From: Pomacea canaliculata
Lineage: Eukaryota > Mollusca > Gastropoda > Architaenioglossa > Ampullariidae
Length of the DNA stretch: 64,000 nucleotides
Assembly (NCBI RefSeq): GCF_003073045.1
Contig: NC_037596.1
Location: 28,556,392 to 28,620,391, forward strand
Direction of reading: 5' to 3'
The notes under the pieces were generated by a model. It saw nothing but the letters and a program-made list of their open reading frames with translations, was not told the origin of the DNA and searched no databases. The translations under genes and the position numbers were made by a program. Numbering within the stretch: the stretch's first letter is position 1; each line of letters starts with the position of its first letter. Positions 1 through 10,655 of this stretch are shown in pieces.

Positions 1-483
1 GCGATTAAGCAGCCTGACATATTATATTATTAAAAACATTTCAATTAACGATTGTTTCGCCCAGTAGGGTATTAGCAATATTACAAAAGCTGACAGTCCA
101 TTTATTAGAATGAAAAAGTTGCGTTGCCTTAAGTTTGACCTCTGGGCTTACAAGCATTCTTATAAAAAGTAAACAAATTTAAGAACAAACCAGTCTTTAT
201 ATACTGATTTAAATGTGTTTCAGTTAACGAAAATACATTTATGCATTTATTTATCATTGTTTTCTAAAACTTTAAACATAAAAAAGTTATTGTTCTTTTA
301 ACAACTTAACAAAAAAACAGCGAGGTCGTCATAACATTTATTAGTTGGCGTGTATTAATTTACAGGTAATCCAAGGTTCAGATAGCGGTCAGTTGTCAAT
401 AACATTAAACCATTCATGATCATTGAAGATTTTTATCTTTCAACCACCTAATCTTGTATTAATGAGTTTATCATTACAAAGAG

Positions 484-492
484 TATATAAAG
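484..492 (+). promoter_or_regulatory. TATA box of first EF-hand gene, followed by a noncoding first exon
   Basis: TATATAAAG lies about 300 bp upstream of the first EF-hand start codon. A candidate untranslated first exon follows and ends at 580 before GTAAAT. The next acceptor (TTGAATTGTTAG) ends at about 765, just before the ATG at 785. The same arrangement recurs in the second copy, which supports it. The transcription start itself is inferred. Confidence 0.45.
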
Positions 493-784
493 AGATTGGA
501 CACCAATTCTTGCCATTCACCTGCCATACTATACCACTGGAACACTCCTGCTCCAGCTGAGCTGCCTCCTGCTGCAAACGGTAAATACAAAATAATGCAA
601 TATTTATGTAATCAACAAAAGTCCAAACACAATGTGAACATGCGAGTGAAAATGAGTAAAATGTTGATTTGTTGAAATTTCTCATATAGGAAAGTATTGC
701 AATGATTTATAACACTTGACACATCTGTTGTCACTCTGTCTAGCATTTACACTTGAATTGTTAGATAAACCTTTGAATTTCAAC

Positions 785-2440
785 ATGAAGATCCTCATCC
801 TCTTCGGTCTTCTTGCTGTTGCCTTTGGACTACGCTCACCTTACTTCAGGTAGCTTTCATAGACCTACATAAACTCAATGCTTATCGCTTCTGGTAGTGT
901 GGTTGGCATGATTTATCAATTCCAACCTAAATTTTATGAAAGAAACAAGGTTAAAATCATTAAAAGGTAAAAACTGTAACACTACACAATCATCTAATTT
1001 CTGTAATTTATTGTTTTTTTGTTTAAGATTCGGTAGTGTGATAATCATTCGATTTCTCGTTAAAATGTTATGCAAACTGGAATTAAAATTATGACAACAA
1101 TCACAACTGAAAAATATATCTCAAGATTAACGATAGCATGTCTAAACTTTTGACAAGGATTGTTTGTTCCAGCTACGAACCCGAAGCTCTTCGCCAAGGG
1201 TTTTATGCAGTTGACCTTAACCACAATGGAATTTTGACTCGTGATGAGTTGCTCGAAGTTATGAGAAAGCAAGATGCTAATGGTAACCAATCCTTTGTAC
1301 TTACGAAATTGTTATGTTTCTGCAAAATGTAGCTAATGGTTGTAACAATACAAGTGAACAATTAGTAAAATCCGTGAAACTACAAATAGGAAAGCTTTGC
1401 TTTGTTTACACGGGCCATCTTTAATACGGCAGTTTTAATATCAATTAATTTTTGAGGAGGTCAACTGTGCTCATTTTTTTTGTCGCAGGTGATGGTTTTC
1501 TGAGCTATGAAGAATTTAAACTTTCTTAACCCATTAAAACTCCTGTAAGGATCGTCAAAGGACAGTTCCAGTACTACGACAAACTGGATGGCGCAAGCGA
1601 TGGCAGATATTCTTTTTCGGGTGCAGATCGAATGATAAATATCTTGGACACTAATAGTAAGTGTATCGAATCATATTAGTTATTTCTTGGGCGAAAATGT
1701 ATAACCTGTTGTGAAAATTAAGTAGCAGCTATTACATTGCTTCAAATCCCGTTTTTTCTGCTTACACGTATCGATCATCTTAGCTGTCATGTTTCCAAAC
1801 AAAATGTGTTTCTGAATTTTCAGAGGACGGCGGAGTCACAGTTGACGAATTTGTGCAGAACATTCCGCATGTAAGGTCTTAACAGATTTTCTTAATGAAT
1901 ATAATGCATAGCTGTAGGAGCTGAGTGTTTGTAAATTACCATGAGAATTCATGATTTAAAGGTTTTTTAGAAGAGTTCAAACTCTAGTCTTATCATGTTC
2001 TCTTTTGAAAGGTAATTATAATACTTGTATAATAAACAGTACAGTAACCTTAATTTTTAATGTAATTAGTTAAAGTTTGTTCTGAGAATCAATGCAGTGA
2101 GTACAATTTGATTTAAAAAAATTAAAGTAAATAAATGTTACCATAATAAATAGCGCAAATAACACATTGAACATTACAATGTAATTTTAGTAATTTAATT
2201 GTTTGTATAATAGTCTTGAAGATAAATAATGTGCATGCTATATAGTAGAGTATGTTATAAAATTGAACAACATTAAATAATAAAAACTTGTAATTCATTA
2301 GTAAATACGTTTGTCTTGTGAGACTCAGGGAATGATACACAGTGAAACATAAAGGCGCAATCTCACTTATTTTCTTTTCATTTTTCCAGGTTCTAGACGA
2401 TATGACTAAGGAGATAGATGCCTTAGTTGTGGTTGGCTAA
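785..2440 (+). pseudogene. Secreted EF-hand protein, copy 1, with in-frame stop
   Basis: Five exons in register with the downstream copy: 785-849, 1173-1282, 1489-1656, 1824-1870, 2390-2440, all with GT/AG borders and matching phases. Exon 1 gives a hydrophobic leader (MKILILFGLLAVAFG), so the product would be secreted. Exons 2-3 encode two EF-hand loops, the second canonical (D-A-N-G-D-G-F-L-S-Y-E-E). A TAA at 1527-1529 comes straight after this second loop. Reading stops at about 71 aa, while the later exons, including a further loop (D-T-N-K-D-G), are still open in frame. Either this is a recently disabled gene or it makes a short two-loop calcium-binding peptide. Partner and function are unknown. 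A mildly different 3' end (VVVG) replaces the AE ending of copy 2. Confidence 0.6.
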
Positions 2441-3315
2441 GCCATTAGTTGAAAGAGATTGCAACTAGCGGTTGATTTCGAGGTATTGTGTCTTTTGCTT
2501 TTAATGACACAGTAAAGCGAATTCTGACACTATGTCAATGATGACAATTTTTCCACCCATTGACACTATATACACAAAGCGTGGAACACCAGACCGACCA
2601 CTTTACCTGTTGTCAGTAGAGAGAATAATCTTTACTTACTTTTTAAGTTAGTAAAAGTTTTCCCTTAAGGTGTGTCCTTTCAATTTAAATAAGATGTTAT
2701 TTTTTTCTGTACAGACAGGTGTACGATGCTGTTCTTAACTTGGACCATCATTCCATCTTGCCGACATAGTTTTGAACAGTTTACAAGAAGCTACTATTAA
2801 CAAACACTACAGGCCTGAGCAGTTTAATCTGTTTCTGTAATACACAAGAAAGAGGATACGATGCTATGACTTCCAGGCGTATGTTTGTAATTTTTCTAGT
2901 GTACTAAACTGATTAAAAATTTCCTGAAGAAACAAACTTGTGTAGGAGTCTTGCTGAAAGGGAAACAACTGAGATGAAAGCGTGTGACGGTGTTTATGCC
3001 CCTTTGGCCACGTTCGACATTTAGTAGCACAGTATCTACACTGACAATTTTATAGTCGCCTTACACTTTACCGGACAAGTACACTAATAAAATTTACTTT
3101 CTTTTTTACAAAAACGATATCCGACACAAGTCAGTTTATGTACTTATCTGCTTACCCAGGCTTGGTAGTAGTAGAGTAGAAGAGAGATCAAATAGGTAAT
3201 GACTATGTTGTGCATCGTGATAAAGGTTGTCTGTGGCTCTAGTCATACATTGAAGGACAGTGTGTCTAACTGAGAAGATACTAATCCTACGACAGCAGGG
3301 AAAAAAATCCCTGCA
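2441..3315 (+). other. 3' flank of EF-hand copy 1
   Basis: No coding exon seen. The stretch from about 2441 to 3010 aligns with 7049-7620 downstream of the second EF-hand gene, including a shared block at about 2982-3010 / 7590-7620, so it belongs to the duplicated unit and probably holds the 3' UTR. AATAAAA near 3085 could be a polyadenylation signal but is not unique. Confidence 0.4.
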
Positions 3316-3397
3316 AAAAAAACAAAAAAAAAAACAACAACAACAACAACAAACAAACAAACAAACAAACAAACAAACAAACAAACAAACAAACAAA
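3316..3397. repeat. A-rich, (CAA)n and (CAAA)n simple repeat
   Basis: An A-rich run with CAA triplets is followed by about 13 CAAA tetranucleotides. Apparent reading frames through it are low-complexity artefacts. A short (TG)n tract also lies at about 3522-3543. Confidence 0.9.
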
Positions 3398-3649
3398 AAG
3401 GAAAAAAAAATCGAAATATTTTTGAATAACTTTAGAAGAATTGTGGGTTAGTTTGTGTTGTTTATCTATGGATGTTTCTCTACACATGTAGGTGTTCAAG
3501 CGCTCGTGTGCGTTTTCGTGTGCATGTGTGTGTGTGTGTGTGCGTGCGACTACATGACTGTTGTAATAAGGGGTACCTGGTGTCCTATGAGCATGACGAG
3601 TCATTGATCATACTTCCATTTCAAGATCAGCATAAGCCTCTCCAGTTCC

Positions 3650-4195
3650 TTTTTCTCGAATGCTTGAATTTTTATGTCCGTATCACGTATTCCTATCGAA
3701 TATTTGGTAATCAGGATAAAACTTGAGAAGAAAATAAATAAACCAAGCTTAACTTTATCTGACAGATGGCCGCTTCAGGAACTTAAAAATCGTTAACATC
3801 AACGTCAGCAGTCTGTCCGTGACATTATCACAATACAACGTACCTGTGCAACCCACTGGGGCTAGACAAATAAAAAAAGTATGATAGCAAAAAGATTACT
3901 AATTTTAAGAAAGAAAAACAGGATTAAGGTTTGGTTGACCGGTCATGTGAATAAGAAGAACCAGATGTTACAGTATCACCATATCCGCGGTTTCGATTGC
4001 AGTTAAACCCTGTACTAAAATACCAACAACTATTCGAGTGGTGATGTCCACACGATGCCATTAATTATCACTTTCAAAGAATAAAATTTTTCTGGGGTGG
4101 GCGTACGTGAGCCATATAGAGAAAAAACTGTTGTCGACTGAAGTCTGCTTAGTGTACATCTTGTTTCCTTTAAAAAAATATGTTGACGTGGGAAG
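3650..4195 (+). repeat. Left arm of inverted repeat flanking EF-hand copy 2
   Basis: This stretch matches the reverse complement of about 8,000-8,400, diverged but clearly collinear. Shared blocks include TCACCATATCCGCGGTTTCG at about 3977-3996 against 8208-8227 on the other strand, plus a block around 3707-3790 against 8265-8345. No protein-coding exon is evident. The remaining sequence to 5160 shows no gene. Confidence 0.6.
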
Positions 4196-5160
4196 TAAGA
4201 GTCAACCATGGGGCTAGTTTTCGCCTTTGGCGTAAAAAAAAGTTTTAAAAATGTAAAATGCAAATAAGGAGCGTGGTAGAGAGAATTTTTACTCCAGTAT
4301 AATCCTAACATAATTTTTGTAAGAAAAAAGAGTATAAAATTTGACAATGAATTTTGTAAGCCAAAGTCAATACGAGTGGTGAGTTATTACATAGATGTTT
4401 AAATAGTAGCTTTGTTTTTTCACGTGCTTAATTGTTAAAATTTCGGGATTTTCTATAACTCATATTTAAAAATCCGCATGATTTCTTTGCTCATCTTAGA
4501 AGATCACACTTTCTTCGGAAACGCAGATATATGTACACATGTCCTTTTCCTACCAAGCCACATCAACAGATTACAATTTAGAGTTACTCATTCTGTTTCC
4601 CTTGCCATATTCAAATTAAAACTTATAAAAACACTTTTTTTAGAATACAAATTATTCTGTGACCATTTTCTGACTATGTGAGTGCACTACGTGTGTCTGT
4701 ATTTACCTTGGGTATGAGTGGGTGTCTGTTGTACAAATGAGCTTGTCTGTAAGTTATTATGTTGATGTGGATGTGGACAAGTCAGACACTTCTGTACAGC
4801 GCTCCAACTAAATAACTGAAAAAGCACATGAACTAGATTGTACAGATATAACTTATATTATCAACATGCATGCTAAATAGTTAGAATCTTTCATTAAAAT
4901 TTTCAACGAAGGTCGTGAATATTTTTTAATAGACGTGCACACTGTGTTTGGTTTTAAATTTTAAAAAAGGAACAAAAAGAAACATTTGTGCAGGATTATT
5001 GCCACGCTGTCACTCGTACCTTGTATTCGTCTCAATAATCTCAACACAACTTCGATTTCAGATTGAGCATGCGGTCATCTATCACTATTAAATAAGAAGT
5101 CTAGTAAACATTATTTATCAAACTTAATCCTGACATACGTGTCTGGCTTTTCAGACACAT
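4196..5160. other. No gene seen
   Basis: AT-rich spacer between the inverted-repeat arm and the promoter of the second EF-hand gene. Only short, compositionally unconvincing reading frames are present. Confidence 0.5.
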
Positions 5161-5162
5161 AC

Positions 5163-5169
5163 TATAAAA
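5163..5169 (+). promoter_or_regulatory. TATA box of second EF-hand gene
   Basis: TATAAAA lies about 350 bp upstream of the ATG. A candidate noncoding first exon ends at 5248 before GTAAGA. The matching acceptor (TTGAATTGTTAG) sits about 20 bp upstream of the start codon, exactly as in copy 1. Confidence 0.5.
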
Positions 5170-5520
5170 ACTGTCCTGCAATCTTCCTCCAACACAACCA
5201 GAGCTCAAGCCAAATCTTGGTTTTACTCACGTTTCTGCAGTTTCAGGGGTAAGAAAATTTAAATTAGTAAATAAAAAGTGAAATATCTTTATTAGTATCT
5301 GCAAGTACAGATAATGAAGTCATTCTTTGCCTAAACTTTAACACAGTCAAATTAGGTATTGTGAAATGTATTAAAATGTAAAACAAAGTTTATGAACATT
5401 TTTGACACAACGAAACATTTATATCAACTTTTATACGATGATTTATAGTTCGTGACACACCTGATGTCAGCCTGTCTAACATTTCCATTTGAATTGTTAG
5501 ATTAACCTTCGTCTTTCAAC

Positions 5521-7048
5521 ATGAAGATCCTCCTTCTCTTTGGTCTTCTTGCTGTTGCGTTTGGAAAACGCTCATCTTATTACAGGTAGCATTCAAAAGA
5601 CTTATATCAACTCAGTGTTTAGCACTTCTGGTAATGTGATAGGAATGATTTGACCAATTCAAACCTAAACTTTAAGAAAGAAACAAGGTTAAAACCATTA
5701 CAAGTAATGCTGAAACATTTTTTTGTAATTTATTGGTTTTATATATATATATATATATATTTGTAGAAGATTTGGTAGTTTGTAATCAATCATTCAATTT
5801 CTCGTTCAAATGTTATACACTAAGCAAGCTGGCATTATTATTACAACACACAGCAATGAAAAAATACCTCTGGAATAACCATAGCATGTATAAACATTTG
5901 ACAATGATTCTTTGCTCCAGCTACCAACCCGAAGATATTCGCGAAGGGTTTATCGAAGCTAACCTTCAACAAGATGGCATGTTGACGCGTTATGATCTGC
6001 TTGAAATTATGAGAAAGATAGATGTTAATGGTAACCAATCCTTTTGTACTACCGAAATTGTTATATTTCTGCAACATGTAGCTAATGGTTGTAACAATAC
6101 AAGTGAACAATTAATAAAATCAGTGAAACTACAAATAGCAAAGCTTTGCTTTGTTTACACGGTTCATCGTCGGAGTTTTAATAGCAATTAATTTTTGAAG
6201 AGGTCAACTGTGCTCATTTTTTTTTGGTCGCAGGTGATGGTTTTCTGAGCTATGTAGAGTATAAACTTCCTCAAGCCAGTAACTTTCCTCGAAGGATCCT
6301 CAAAGGACAGTTCCAGTATTTAGACAAACTGGATGGCGAGATCGACGGCAGAACTTCTTTCATGGCTGCAGATCGAATGATAAATATCTTGGACACTAAT
6401 AGTAAGTGTAATGAATTATATTAGTGATGTCTGGGGCGAAAATGTATAACCTGTTGTGAAAATTAAGTAGCAATTATTACATTACTTGAAATAATGTTCT
6501 TTTCTGCTTAAACGTACCGATCATCTTAACTTTCATGTTTCCAAACAAAATGTGTTTCTTAATTTTCAGGGGACGGCGTAGTCAAAGTTGACGAATTTCT
6601 ACAAAACATTCCGCATGTATGTTTGTAATAGATTTTCTTAATGAATATGATATATAGCTGTAGGAACCTGAAAATTATTCAGTCGTTATGTTCTGTGTTT
6701 GTAAATTAAACTGAGAATTTATGATTTCAACAAATGTTGCTTAGAAGAGTTCAGACTCCAGTTTTATCATATTTCTTTTGAAAAGTAATTATAATACTTG
6801 TATAATTAACAATACTGGATTTTTTAATTTAATTAGTTAAATGTAAAGTGCATTCTAGGAATCAGTGCAGTTAATAGAATTTGCTTTAAAAAAGCTAAAA
6901 TAAATAAAAGTTACCATAAGAAATAGCGCAGATGAGATGTTTAATATTACGATGTAATTTAAGTAATTTAAGTCTTTGAATAATAGTCTTTTCATTTTTC
7001 CAGGTTCTGGACCAGATGACTAAGGAGATAGATGCCTTAGCTGAATAA
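5521..7048 (+). CDS. Secreted EF-hand calcium-binding protein, copy 2
   Basis: Five exons: 5521-5585, 5921-6030, 6234-6401, 6570-6616, 7004-7048, with GT/AG borders and compatible phases, giving 435 nt or 144 aa plus stop. Residues 1-15 (MKILLLFGLLAVAFG) form a signal peptide. Four EF-hand-like loops follow: N36-D47 (N-L-Q-Q-D-G), canonical D56-E67 (D-V-N-G-D-G), a degenerate one around D92-A103 lacking the final Glu, and canonical D112-E123 (D-T-N-R-D-G). The product is therefore calmodulin-like in layout but secreted, so an extracellular calcium-binding role is likely. The physiological role is unknown. It is a tandem duplicate of the gene at 785-2440, and the whole unit from about 5,440 to 7,640 is duplicated. 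An (AT)n tract interrupts intron 1 (about 5739-5760). Confidence 0.8.
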
Positions 7049-7924
7049 GCTAATACTTGAAAGATATTGAAAGTAACTTTTAATTTCGGAGTTATTGTGT
7101 CTTTTGTTTTTTATGACAGAGTAAAACGAATTCTCACACTATGTCAATGACGACAATTTTTTCCGACCATTGAGACTGTATACACAAAACGTGGAACACC
7201 AGACCAACCACTGTTGTCTGTAGAGATAATATTCCTTACGTATTTTTAATGTTAAGAAACAGTTACCCTTAAGGTGTGTTCTTTAAATTTAAATAACAAA
7301 ACATGTTCTTGTTTTCTGTACTGACAGGTGTACGATTCTTCTCTGAACTTGGACCGCCATTCATTCATGCTGACAAAGTTGTCAACAGTTTACAAGAAGC
7401 TACTATTGACAAACACTACAGGCCTCAGAATTTTCATCTGTCTTTATAATACACAACACTGAGGATACGATGCTATGATATCCAGGGATATGTTTGTAAT
7501 GTTTCTAATGTACTAAACTGATTAAAAAATTTCTGCAAGAAAGAAAATTGCTTTTGTCTTAAAAAGGGAGACAACAACTGAGATGAAAGCGTGTGACGAT
7601 GTTTATGCCCCTTTGGCCACTTTCTGAATTACGTACCACAGTATTTACACTGACAGTGGGATAGTAGCCTATCAAACTTTCAATTTCCTAAAACAGCTTC
7701 ACAAAGCCACAGTCACGTGCCATTTGAACGAAATGATCCTTTGTTGTTTTTTTCTCAAAAGTCAATGCATGTTTTAAAAAAGTTTTGAATGTGTAAAATT
7801 TAGCCTGGTGTCTCTGCTACTCTTGAATCCTGCTTAAGAGTCAGCGATGTACACAGTCCATTGTCCCAGATTTGACAAAATCGTTCTTTGTCCTACACTG
7901 ATGTGTTGACAAATCTGTTCGTAA

Positions 7925-8040
7925 AAACCATTGTGTAAACGGCTTCATCACCCAGAGTGACGTTAACCACACTGAGATCAAAGGTCACCAAGGCTTTTGC
8001 AGCAGGCATGGACATACACATCACGTGATATAATTTTTCA
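7925..8040 (-). pseudogene. Relic of an Ig-type exon
   Basis: This stretch is similar over about 100 bp to 10,715-10,820, the final Ig exon of the SRCR-Ig gene on the minus strand. Shared landmarks include GTTA(A/G)C(C/T)ACACTGAG, the AAAGGTCAACGAGGCT-like block and the CACGTGA block. It has no usable neighbours and no open frame of domain length, so it is read as a duplicated exon fragment left in the spacer. Confidence 0.5.
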
Positions 8041-8400
8041 GGGTTACAAGATGTGCACTAACGGAACCATTCAACTCCCGTACGCCCACACCGGGAACAT
8101 TGTATTTTTTTTAAAAAACGAGGACTAATAGCATCGTAGACACACAAGTTTTTCAATGTCTGTGAGATGGTAATTGCTGGTAATTCATTACACGGCTCAA
8201 GTACAATCGAAACCGCGGATATGGTGATACTGTAACATTTGGTCCATCTTATTCGATTTAAATTTCCTGAAGCAGTCATCCGTCAGATTAAGTTAAGCCA
8301 GTTGATATTTATTATTTGTCAGTTTTTATCCTGATTTACGGTTACTTGATACGGATACCTAATTCAAAAAAATTCTTCAATGTTTTTGTTTGTATCGAGA
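8000..8400 (-). repeat. Right arm of inverted repeat flanking EF-hand copy 2
   Basis: Reverse complement of about 3,650-4,195 with scattered indels. It overlaps the end of the Ig-exon relic, so the duplicated segment may have carried exon sequence with it. The pair brackets the second EF-hand gene. Confidence 0.6.
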
Positions 8401-10340
8401 GAAGAGTTCAGGTTTCAATGTAGAATCGGTACTACGAGGAACTTCGTTGTAAACATGATGTATGGCTGTGCCAGACTCTGTCATTGCTGCTCGTGCTCTC
8501 GCAATCCTGTGATGCTGTTGCCGTCGTTGTAGAAGTTGCTAAAGTATTGAAAGTGAGGTCTCAACAGTGGAGCGTAGCTACGGAGACGACAGGTTTTTCA
8601 CTAATTATGTTTACTAGGAAAGATTGACAATCACTTCATAAAAGACTGCCTAAGCTTTGTCGATGCTGTCGTTAACAAAACGTGGGAAGAAAACGTTTTG
8701 TTTAAGAAATGGTAAAACAGAAATTAATAGATATCGCGCCCTCCGTGAAGGGGAAACTACTATATGTTTATTTACATTAACAATGCTTTAAATGGTTTTC
8801 TATTTGTATGCTAAATCATGCTGATTATTGCTGATTTTATTCGGCCACCTTCCTTTCCACTTCTGGCCTAGGAGAATGTAATCAAATTTCGATCATCAAG
8901 GAGGGCGATCTTAATTATAAAAACGATGGCTTATCTGAGACAGGTCCAAATTACACAATTTTACGAAATCAGCCTGATATGTTTTTAAACAGGTTTTCCT
9001 TTCAGTTCAATATCCTTAATAGAAGATTGTTGTATTGACAATAATGTAGAACATTCTATTAAACAGATACTTTTCAGGAAAGTACTCAAGTAAACACGTT
9101 TATTAAGAATGTGTTCTTTTATTTGTGCGAGCGGTTTAATATAAAGATGTCTAGAATTTTCTTGTTTGTATGCTAAATGTCACATGTAAAACTTTGATTA
9201 TTTCTGGGTGTTTGAGAGGTTAAGGGATGACCTCAGCCTTATCTCAAAGACAATATATGAATAAAATATCATTAAAATGCAGAGGTGATTTAAAAAGGAG
9301 GTGAAGGACATCGCTGGATGTGGACTGTCTTTTGCCATGATGTGAAAAAAAAGTGCGAATAAATGCAAGTTTTTCGAAAATATCACAAGATATAACAAAT
9401 TTGTGTTTGTTATTTTTTTTACTGTTTTTTAGTAACAATATCCGATTTTTAATCTCCGATGATAGTGACTTTTGTTTTGTTTTACTTCCTAGTCGTGACT
9501 TTAATGTCTCTACCATTTCATTCCTTACCGATGATGTTTTTATATTAAGCTATGATGTTAGCTAAGCTAACGACAAAACCTTTTCTTAAAATCTTTTAAA
9601 CAGACGTTATCTGTGTGACGTTCCACCCGTATTTGGATGATCGCATTTTTGAAATATTAATTTTCAGTTTACCAAAAAGTCATGTGTATTGGAAAAAAAA
9701 AACATTTATCCTGTTGACCTGCATGTCTGTTGTCTCTTATGGTCTCATTTAACTCGTCAAATCACGCAACCATACATACCACTTCCTCTCAACATCCACA
9801 AAAAGAGTGTAACATACTACACTGGATAAACTTTGTGGTTTTGATTATTATTTTCGTTGAATAAACTTTAAACCTGCAAATTCGTGCAACACAGGATCGT
9901 TATAAATCAAAACATGACAAATATAGTAAAGCATGTTCGTTGTTTTTTTCCTTCTCGGACGCTCGCTACGGCTTTATAGTAGAACTTCATCAGAGATGAG
10001 GATATAGTCTTACTGGTTTTTCTTTATGGTCTCCCCTGAAACATTCATAAAAAGACAAAGACAGAAAGTTTTCTTGGTTTAACGTTGAAACATTTTTAGA
10101 CCTTTTCTTTGCTGAATAAAATATATTTATATCATGCAAATTAAAATGCAACAGCTAGCATTTTATTATTACTCAGACTTTCAGGAATATTAGTTGTCTT
10201 TTATCACACACGATCTTGTTGAAGTTTTAATGATAGAAAACTACAATGTACTTAGGTATATAATTCAAATTTAAATATTAAAAATAAATAAATGTATCAC
10301 ATTGTAACATTATATTATTCAATCATAAATTAATAATAAC
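8401..10340. other. Intergenic, no gene seen
   Basis: AT-rich sequence with short frames only and no recognisable domain. About 8,450-8,600 is somewhat more GC-rich but shows no homology I can name. Confidence 0.5.
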
Positions 10341-10348
10341 ACTTACGT

Positions 10349-10475
10349 GAAGTTGATTTGACCTTTACTTGTATGCCAAGTTCTTCCAAAAAAGCAAACG
10401 AGGAACAAGAAGATTAACGCACACGACGATTATACTGGTTTTCCAGATTTTCCAATACACGGAACCCAGGAAATG
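10349..10475 (-). other. Possible transmembrane exon of the SRCR-Ig gene
   Basis: On the minus strand this segment can encode a hydrophobic stretch (TSIIVVCVNLLVPRLLFG) followed by basic and polar residues. It ends at a good donor (ACG/GTAAGT-type) near 10,349. Its position just after the last Ig exon fits a membrane anchor. I cannot find a convincing acceptor in the right phase, so it is tentative. The alternative is that the receptor is secreted or its anchor lies further left. Confidence 0.25.
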
Positions 10476-10655
10476 GATTTTTTAAATAGGGTTTAGACAT
10501 GTTTGTAAAGTAAAATGGAACATGTATATTCAGTAATGTAACAAGCATGCAATGTGTGTGTTTATAAAATCAAAGGACGTTTGAGTTTGTTTTGGTATCG
10601 GGTGCATGTGAGATCATGAAATGGTTTTCTAGAGATAATGTACAGTTGTAAATAC

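Noticed and set aside
1-480. Possible upstream gene at the left edge
   Set aside because: Only AT-rich sequence with short frames. Nothing supportable.
3136-3604. Long low-complexity open frames (poly-Gln/Asn-Lys-Gln-Thr or Cys-Leu-Phe-Val runs)
   Set aside because: They are translations of the (CAA)n and (CAAA)n simple repeats and show no start context or homologous exon.
9244-9565. Overlapping ORFs on both strands
   Set aside because: Low-complexity AT-rich sequence with no domain or splice support.
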